Below are positions 1 through 5,435 of a stretch of DNA of 5,435 nucleotides, piece by piece. How positions within the stretch are numbered: position 1 is the first letter of the stretch; each line of letters opens with the position of its first letter. Position numbers and translations under genes: made by a program. The notes under the pieces are model-generated. The model saw nothing but the letters and a program-made list of their open reading frames with translations, had not been told where the DNA came from and searched no databases. The DNA is from Lachnospiraceae bacterium (GTDB taxonomy: Bacteria; Bacillota; Clostridia; Lachnospirales; Lachnospiraceae), in assembly GCA_017476305.1 (NCBI GenBank), contig JAFVAA010000731.1:1-5435 (forward strand), in the 5' to 3' direction.

Positions 1-175
1 AGTTGATGATGTGCCCGACCACCTTACCATTTCGTGGCTGCGGATTACCTCCGGCGACATACTTTGTAGATGCACGCTCTCTGACGGCATATCTCTTAGG
101 ACCATCCCGACCGCTGTCATCAACGATGGTGTTCTTGGGTCTTGGTACTGCTCGGATATCTGCTGGAACTGCCAT
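1..175 (-). CDS. Transposase, N-terminal part (cut by left edge of window)
   Basis: Fifty-eight codons are open leftward from ATG 175-173 to the window edge, beginning MAVPADIRAVPRPKNTIVDD and ending GKVVGHIIN. From memory this opening (MAVP-x-DI-x-AVPRP-x-NT, then RYAVRER, then NG-x-V-x-GHII) matches the start of DDE transposases common in gut Clostridia, probably IS1634/IS4-like; the catalytic part lies outside the window. A strong ribosome site, AGGAGGT (complement of 182-188), sits 6 nt upstream and fixes the start. The gene has its own near-consensus promoter just upstream. Weak open frames on the plus strand over the same bases are shadows. Family membership rests on recognition of the N-terminus only, so the IS family is uncertain; the coding frame and start are well supported. 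Confidence 0.75.
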   Translation of the reverse strand, partial: MAVPADIRAVPRPKNTIVDDSGRDGPKRYAVRERASTKYVAGGNPQPRNGKVVGHIIN

Positions 176-201
176 AGAAAAACCTCCTTTTATATAGTCC
201 C

Positions 202-230
202 ATTATACCATAATAGTACTATATATTCAA
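202..230 (-). promoter_or_regulatory. Sigma-A-type promoter of the transposase gene
   Basis: Read on the minus strand, TTGAAT (225-230) and TATAAT (202-207) are separated by exactly 17 bases, and the box is followed within 14 bases by the AGGAGGT ribosome site of the transposase gene. This is the best-matched promoter for that gene. The end of the insertion element must lie to the right of it, but I could not find its inverted repeat. Confidence 0.7.
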
Positions 231-486
231 GCTTTTTTTGTACGATTTTACAAAAATCTGATGTCAAGGTGCGGTAAAATTCGGGCCATATGTAGCGGTT
301 TTCCAGATATTTTTGCCTCTGGTGCCTCCATATGTACCAGGTATCAACATCAATCGACGTGACTACAAGGCTTTTCTATAGTCCGACGATTTGGGAAAGT
401 TATAGTTGATTAAGAATCCAAAAAGGTAGTTTGCAACCTTTTCAAAGTAGCCGATAAATAGAATAGCCGGATTAAGGGATGACAGT
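231..486. other. Gap between transposase and small genes; element end not resolved
   Basis: I see no convincing gene here. It should contain the right-hand end of the insertion element and old flanking DNA. Visible small structures are a 9-bp direct repeat CCATATGTA at 286-294 and 328-336, an inverted pair CCAGA/TCTGG at 303-307 and 318-322, and a 7-bp hairpin AAAAGGT/ACCTTTT at 421-427 and 436-442. An 11-base word, CAAGGTGCGGT (265-275), recurs in the toxin leader at 892-902. A 25-codon open frame starting at ATG 332 has no ribosome site and I do not call it. Confidence 0.5.
431..460 (+). promoter_or_regulatory. Weak candidate promoter for the two small genes
   Basis: TTGCAA (431-436) and TAAATA (455-460) are 18 bases apart and lie 27 bases before the ATG at 487. 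The match is poor in the -10 box and overlaps the right arm of the 421-442 hairpin. It is listed because no better candidate is present and the two small genes are otherwise isolated from upstream transcription. Confidence 0.3.
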
Positions 487-633
487 ATGACTTTAGAAGA
501 ACCGTATTCTATGAAAATAGAAGAATGGTATCGAGTAAATCCCAGTAGTTTCTTCTTTGGCGGGAATGAAAATCGGGGGTATATTCTGACAGATAAAGCC
601 CCAAAAGAAGCAGTTAGAAGAATTGATCAATGA
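487..633 (+). CDS. Small hypothetical protein, 48 aa, paralogue of the next gene
   Basis: The 48-codon gene has AAGGGA (474-479) 7 nt before ATG. The product starts MTLEEPYSMKIEEWYRVNPS, is acidic then mixed in charge, and has no signal peptide or membrane segment. Near its end it has GYILTDKAPKEAVRR, which lines up with NWHLKEDAPEELKRE of the following gene (shared L-x3-AP-x-E core), so the two look like tandem members of one small family. I do not recognise the family. An oddity is that an alternative frame entered at the A-run 603-606 stays open as QKKQLEELINEKVKGAK and stops at 653-655, one base before the next ATG, so a one-base indel near the 3' end is possible. Short length and unknown family keep confidence moderate; two consecutive genes with good ribosome sites and a shared motif argue for real coding. 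Confidence 0.55.
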   Translation: MTLEEPYSMKIEEWYRVNPSSFFFGGNENRGYILTDKAPKEAVRRIDQ

Positions 634-656
634 AAAAGTAAAGGGGGCGAAGTGAT

Positions 657-803
657 ATGTCACAGAGTATGCCTAGTTTTTGGACTAGTCCTTATTTTGT
701 TCCTGAACCGGATAACTGGCATTTGAAAGAAGATGCACCAGAAGAATTAAAAAGGGAATTTGAGGAATACATGAAAGAAAATGAGGATGAAGAAAGCACC
801 TGA
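657..803 (+). CDS. Small acidic hypothetical protein, 48 aa
   Basis: The 48-codon gene begins MSQSMPSFWTSPYFVPEPDN and ends in a strongly acidic, probably helical tail (about residues 25-48, with ELKREFEEYMKENEDEES). The front half is rich in Pro and aromatics; the core NWHLKEDAPEELKRE resembles the end of the preceding small protein. There is no signal peptide and no membrane segment, so it is probably cytoplasmic. A G-rich ribosome site (AAAGGGGG, 640-647) lies 9 nt before ATG, and the gene follows its neighbour by 23 bases, so the two are likely co-transcribed. The stop codon falls in the loop of a terminator hairpin that closes the transcript. The function is unknown and I recognise no family. 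Confidence 0.6.
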   Translation: MSQSMPSFWTSPYFVPEPDNWHLKEDAPEELKREFEEYMKENEDEEST

Positions 804-818
804 ACAGGGTGCTTTTTT
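793..818 (+). terminator. Rho-independent terminator after the small gene pair
   Basis: AAAGCACC (793-800) pairs with GGTGCTTT (808-815) around a 7-base loop, followed by a run of six T (813-818). The stem overlaps the last codons and stop of the preceding gene. It insulates the toxin locus from upstream transcription. Confidence 0.85.
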
Positions 819-842
819 AATGCAGAAATATGACATTGCATC

Positions 843-871
843 TTGTGGAATATGAATATTTCTGTTAATAT
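843..871 (+). promoter_or_regulatory. Toxin promoter (extended -10)
   Basis: TTGTGG (843-848) and TAATAT (866-871) are 17 bases apart, and TG at 863-864 one base before the -10 box gives an extended -10. A start site near 878 would give a 5' leader of about 65 nt before the toxin ATG. The -35 box is weak, which is acceptable with an extended -10. Confidence 0.5.
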
Positions 872-904
872 ACTATCGAGTGATCGTGTTACAAGGTGCG
901 GTTA

Positions 905-936
905 ATCTCCCTTTGGAGTTTCATTAGAAGGGAGGT
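905..936 (+). promoter_or_regulatory. Leader hairpin that hides the toxin ribosome site
   Basis: CTCCCTT (907-913) is perfectly complementary to AAGGGAG (928-934); an A-U and a U-G pair can extend the stem to 905-936, with a 14-base loop. The right arm is the Shine-Dalgarno of the toxin (GGGAGG, 930-935). Burying the ribosome site in a 5' stem is a known way of damping translation of type I toxin mRNAs, as in the Fst/par group; its use here is inferred from the sequence. Confidence 0.7.
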
Positions 937-942
937 GGTGTG

Positions 943-1044
943 ATGATGAATACTTATGAAGTGTTGACTTTGTTGATTCTGAATAATACATTTATTGTTG
1001 CATTGCTTGCCTACATAGACGGTAGGAATAACAGGCATAAATAA
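943..1044 (+). CDS. Putative holin-like type I toxin, 33 aa
   Basis: The product reads MMNTYEVLTLLILNNTFIVA, then LLAYIDGRNNRHK. It has a short polar start with the TYE-x-L signature, one hydrophobic helix (about residues 7-25) and a basic tail, the layout of the small Firmicutes proteins annotated as putative holin-like toxins (Fst/TxpA-type membrane peptides). Such peptides insert in the cytoplasmic membrane and damage it when over-produced. Two ATGs in tandem (943, 946) are preceded by GGGAGG; the first has 7-nt spacing and is chosen, though the second is equally possible. The context is typical of the family: isolated between terminators, own promoter, ribosome-site hairpin, structured 3' end, and a convergent antisense RNA promoter 100-130 bases beyond the stop. 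Family assignment is by recognised pattern, not by search. Confidence 0.75.
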   Translation: MMNTYEVLTLLILNNTFIVALLAYIDGRNNRHK

Positions 1045-1144
1045 AAATCAGCCCATCCTTGTACTTTGCCGGTGCCGGGATAGACTGATTATTTAGTATT
1101 ATCTTCGGGAGTGCAACCCACCTTGTGGGCGATTGCTCCTTCTG
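1043..1144 (-). ncRNA. Antisense antitoxin RNA of the holin-like toxin
   Basis: A near-consensus promoter at 1151-1179 fires leftward, with a start expected near 1144. The transcript runs through the structured 3' part of the toxin mRNA and ends at a hairpin with a U-rich tail just at the toxin stop codon, giving about 100 nt. It is therefore complementary to the toxin mRNA 3' region. Known type I systems of this group use such an RNA to bind the toxin mRNA and block its translation or trigger its decay. No protein-like frame with a ribosome site lies in it. The ends are estimated from promoter and hairpin positions. Confidence 0.65.
1046..1090 (-). terminator. Terminator of the antisense RNA
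   Basis: AATCAG (1046-1051) pairs with CTGATT (1085-1090) and ATCC (1055-1058) with GGAT (1078-1081) around a short internal loop. On the minus strand the right-to-left hairpin is followed by the complement of the A-run 1043-1047, a T-rich tail. On the plus strand it is a structured element in the toxin mRNA. Confidence 0.5.
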
Positions 1145-1147
1145 TTT
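1108..1147 (+). terminator. 3'-end hairpin / terminator of the toxin mRNA
   Basis: The inner stem CCCAC (1117-1121)/GTGGG (1125-1129) has a 3-base loop and is stacked on GCAA (1113-1116)/TTGC (1133-1136) and GGA/TCC (1108-1110 and 1137-1139), then a T-rich stretch TTCTGTTT (1140-1147). It falls at the start of the antisense transcript, so the same bases form the 5' hairpin of the antitoxin RNA and a likely pairing site. The T-run is interrupted, so termination may be incomplete. Confidence 0.6.
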
Positions 1148-1150
1148 ATT

Positions 1151-1179
1151 ATAATAAATCGGATTACTGGATATGTCAA
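1151..1179 (-). promoter_or_regulatory. Strong antisense (antitoxin) promoter
   Basis: On the minus strand a consensus TTGACA (1174-1179) is followed after 17 bases by TATTAT (1151-1156), with an alternative TATAAT at 1148-1153 (20-base spacing). It is clearly stronger than the toxin promoter, as expected if the unstable antitoxin RNA must be in excess. It points towards the toxin gene. Confidence 0.75.
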
Positions 1180-1185
1180 GCGGAA

Positions 1186-1496
1186 AATCAATATTGAAAT
1201 TCAAATAACCTCATATAGCGACTTTTTTTCTTTTATGCTATATTTAATTTATATTGCTTTTTTTGTTCTTATATGAGTTTATATGACAGAGAAAAATGAT
1301 ATATCTGCATTGATGTTCAGAAGTAAAAAGAATATATTATTACAGCGAATGATTTGTTTTTACTTGGGTGGCATTTGCCACCATCTTGCCACCATGCGCA
1401 GACTGACACCAAGAGGACAGACAAGGCTTTATTTTCTGAACATACAGAAAACTAAAGGTTTTTAGAGCATTATAAAGCGTAGAAAAGCGTTAAATA
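1186..1496. other. AT-rich stretch with no convincing gene
   Basis: Poly-T tracts at 1223-1229 and 1258-1264 lie between an 8-bp inverted repeat CTCATATA (1210-1217)/TATATGAG (1270-1277). A 60-codon frame from ATG 1283 has no ribosome site, a composition unlike a folded protein, and no recognised motif, so I do not call it. A minus-strand frame of similar length covers 1340-1495, also without start signals. This could be decayed DNA or the edge of an old mobile insertion. Confidence 0.5.
1367..1396. repeat. Triple TGCCACC half-site cluster
   Basis: GGTGGCA (1367-1373) and TGCCACC (1376-1382) form a perfect 7-bp inverted repeat with a 2-base centre. The word TTGCCACCAT then recurs as an 11-base tandem step (1375-1385, 1386-1396). 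One inverted plus two direct copies within 30 bases in an otherwise AT-rich gap looks like a protein-binding site, for example a recombinase or regulator site, but no such protein is encoded in the window. Confidence 0.5.
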
Positions 1497-1524
1497 TTGA
1501 ACTCACATAAGTGACACTTATTAA
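1497..1524 (+). promoter_or_regulatory. Candidate promoter with palindromic operator for the reductase operon
   Basis: TTGAAC (1497-1502) and TATTAA (1519-1524) are 16 bases apart. The spacer is almost filled by a perfect palindrome, ATAAGTG-A-CACTTAT (1507-1521), a typical place for a repressor or activator dimer. Transcription would start near 1531, inside the left arm of the next hairpin, so this transcript could not form that terminator. The -10 box is weak, and no regulator gene is in the window. Confidence 0.4.
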
Positions 1525-1569
1525 AAACCGTCGAAAATCGAATTGATGATTCTTGACGGTTTTGTTATT
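1524..1569 (+). terminator. Hairpin terminator upstream of the reductase operon
   Basis: AAAACCGTC (1524-1532) pairs with GACGGTTTT (1555-1563) in a 9-bp stem; the 22-base interior can fold further (GAA/TTC and ATC/GAT). TTTT followed by GTTATT gives a moderate U-tract. It would stop read-through from the left. The A-run on the left arm means it may also work leftward. Confidence 0.65.
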
Positions 1570-1589
1570 CTGTATGAAGGAACAACAAA

Positions 1590-1620
1590 ATGAATGATTC
1601 ATTGCGAGGGAGTAATGGTT

Positions 1621-1628
<8 letters not shown>
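1590..1628 (+). CDS. Possible 12-codon leader peptide
   Basis: AAGGA (1577-1581) stands 8 nt before ATG 1590, opening MNDSLRGSNGYG and stopping at 1626-1628, just past the reductase start at 1621. Its ribosome site is at least as good as that of the reductase gene, and the overlap would couple the two. It may be a translational leader or chance. Confidence 0.2.
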
Positions 1629-4081
<2,453 letters not shown>

Positions 4082-4662
4082 AGCTGACCGAACTACAGAT
4101 AATAAGGAAGGTATAGTGGTCTGGTTTAGCCGTGTGGGAAATACGAATTTTCCGGATGATGTTGATGCAACTTCAAGTGCAAGTGTAATCAATGATGGCG
4201 GACAGATCAAGGGGAATGCAGGTGTTCTGGCAGAGTGGATTTCTGAAGAAACAGGTTATGGCACTTCCCAGATCGTGACGAAAAACTCATATCCTGTGGA
4301 TTACGGGGAGACAACGGAAGTGGCAAAGGAGGAACAAAACGCAGATGCCAGACCGGAACTGACAACACAGATCGAAGGCTTTACGTCATATAAAACGGTT
4401 TATCTGGTATTTCCAAATTGGTGGGGTGATATGCCACAGGCACTGTATTCGTTTTTTGATGAATATGATTTTTCGGGAAAACAGCTGAACGTTTTTGTGA
4501 CACACGGCGGCAGCGGTTTTTCAGATACGATTAGTACGATCAAATCTTTGGAGCCGGATGCAGAGGTAGAGGAAGGACTATCTGTAAGAGATTCTGATGT
4601 TCCGGATTCAGAGCAGGATGTGAAAAATTGGGTGAAGGAGCATTGATGGAAGGAGGGTTTTT

Positions 4663-5435
4663 GTGAAAAATACATTCAGGCGGATCGTTGCTTTTGTAGC
4701 AGTTCTCGCATTGATTTTATCAGAGACGGTCTGTTTTTTGGCAACGGCGGAAGCACAGGCGGCAACAAAGAAATTAACTTTGACCGTAGCAAACAGGAAA
4801 CTCATCGTAAAAGACGGGAAAAGACAAATAAAAACATATACCGTAAATTCAGGAAGTACATTTTGCTTTGTGGATAAGGGCAAAAAACTTTCTCGTATTA
4901 CTTACCGTTCATCCGCTAAAAAGGTGCTTACAGTTTCAAAAAAAGGAGTTGTTTCTAAAAAAGATGCAGAGGGCAAGTCAGCAAAAGTCCGTATATCTGC
5001 AAAATACAAAAAGAAAAGAATAAAAGTAAATCTAAAAATAACTATAAAAGAGAAAAGTACGGTAGTACCATCGGTTACCGATTCTCCGACAAAAAATCCG
5101 GATATATCTGACAGTAGTGTGCAAAGCACAGAAACACCAACAGTATCTCCCGGCATTCCTACACCAATGCCTACACCGGATGTAGTCAGTAGTGCAACAC
5201 AAAGTACGGAGGCACCGACAGAAAAGCCACAGGTAACAATGGAACCGGAAAACGAACCGACAGAAGTGCCACAGGCAAGTGCAGAGCCGACAGAACCAAA
5301 GTCAAAGGAAAAAACACTTGTTGTATATTTCTCAAGAGCAGGAGAAAATTATAATGTTGGCATAGTGGATAAAGGTAATACGGCGATTATTGCTGAGAAG
5401 ATTGCAGAGAAGACGGGAGCAGATGTGTTTGAAAT
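4663..5435 (+). CDS. Exported Ig-like plus flavodoxin protein (3' end outside window)
   Basis: The first 257 residues are present. The GTG start has a strong AAGGAGGG (4650-4657) 5 nt upstream, 16 bases after the previous stop. Order: signal peptide (basic FRR, hydrophobic 8-28, likely cut at AQA33); a basic beta-rich Ig-like domain (about 36-129) with the Big-2-type pattern ending VLTVSKKGVVSKK and KVRISAKYKKK; a Thr/Pro/Glu/Ser linker (about 131-216) holding two copies of SS-x(2-3)-QSTE-x-PT (151-160, 176-186) and further TE-x-P units; then a flavodoxin domain from 217 (KTLVVYFSRAGENYNVG, GNTAIIAEKIAEKTGADVFE), cut at strand 2. Big-2 domains usually bind surface or matrix partners; the linker probably spans the wall. 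The role is probably an FMN electron carrier held outside the cell; partner unknown. RR in the signal is not a good Tat motif. Confidence 0.87.
   Translation, partial: MKNTFRRIVAFVAVLALILSETVCFLATAEAQAATKKLTLTVANRKLIVKDGKRQIKTYTVNSGSTFCFVDKGKKLSRITYRSSAKKVLTVSKKGVVSKKDAEGKSAKVRISAKYKKKRIKVNLKITIKEKSTVVPSVTDSPTKNPDISDSSVQSTETPTVSPGIPTPMPTPDVVSSATQSTEAPTEKPQVTMEPENEPTEVPQASAEPTEPKSKEKTLVVYFSRAGENYNVGIVDKGNTAIIAEKIAEKTGADVFE

Noticed and set aside
11..277. Plus-strand frames over the transposase
   Set aside because: They lie opposite a minus-strand gene with a clear promoter, ribosome site and recognisable product.
421..442. AAAAGGT/ACCTTTT hairpin as a terminator
   Set aside because: Weak 7-bp stem with only two G-C pairs and no T-run beyond the stem arm.
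992..1204. 70-codon minus-strand frame across the toxin 3' region
   Set aside because: It covers the antisense RNA and its promoter, has no ribosome site and no recognisable protein features; explained as a shadow of the toxin-antitoxin locus.
1283..1465. 60-codon plus-strand frame starting MTEKNDIS
   Set aside because: No ribosome site, no motif, Cys/His-rich stretch caused by the TGCCACC repeats; treated as non-coding.
1340..1495. Minus-strand open frame ending in a double stop (AHGGKMVANATQVKTNHSL)
   Set aside because: Looks somewhat natural near its end, but has no start codon with a ribosome site and is short; at most a gene remnant.
4663..4770. Twin-arginine signal in the Ig-flavodoxin protein (FRRIV)
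   Set aside because: Lacks the S/T-RR-x-FLK context, and the hydrophobic core is Sec-like; kept as a Sec signal.

Overview
The window looks like an accessory stretch of a chromosome from a low-to-moderate GC Gram-positive gut anaerobe, most likely a Lachnospiraceae/Clostridia member. The reasons are AGGAGG-type ribosome sites, near-consensus sigma-A promoters, Sec signal peptides followed by Thr/Pro/Glu-rich linkers and Ig-like (Big-2-type) domains, and flavodoxin_4-type domains carrying the VDA-x-SSA segment. This assignment is inference; there is no rRNA or other marker gene.

Left part (1 to about 1190). The 5' end of a transposase gene runs off the left edge on the minus strand, with its own promoter. 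About 310 bases without a clear gene follow. Two tandem 48-codon genes (487-633 and 657-803) share an L-x3-AP-x-E core and end in a hairpin terminator. Next is a compact locus that I read as a type I toxin-antitoxin: a 33-residue single-helix holin-like toxin (943-1044), whose Shine-Dalgarno is buried in a 5'-UTR hairpin, and a convergent antisense RNA of about 100 nt. The antisense RNA starts from a TTGACA/17/TATTAT promoter at 1151-1179 and overlaps the 3' end of the toxin mRNA.

Middle (about 1190-1590). No convincing gene is present. The region is AT-rich and holds a cluster of three TGCCACC half-sites (one inverted), a possible promoter with a perfect 7-1-7 palindrome in its spacer, and a terminator-like hairpin.

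Right part (1621-5435). This appears to be one rightward operon: two tandem aldo/keto reductase paralogues followed by exported flavodoxin-like proteins. The first reductase looks complete, with tetrad D53/Y58/K90/H131 and a C-terminal NADPH-phosphate loop. The second keeps its tetrad but stops being reductase-like at about residue 265 and is joined to the leader of the next gene, so its nucleotide-binding tail is missing. Gene 3455-4081 has a signal peptide and a divergent flavodoxin domain. A second, better conserved flavodoxin domain follows in a different frame (4050-4646) with no signal peptide, which points to a frameshift or small deletion in what was a two-domain exported protein or two adjacent genes. 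The last gene (from GTG 4663, cut by the window edge) encodes signal peptide, Ig-like domain, TE/PT-rich linker and the start of a third flavodoxin domain.

Together the right part suggests an envelope-associated flavin redox cluster coupled by position to cytoplasmic NADPH reductases. At least two junctions, and possibly a third small one at about 603-655, show signs of decay or rearrangement, as expected next to mobile DNA. The least ordinary items are the exported multi-flavodoxin cluster and the compact type I toxin-antitoxin locus.
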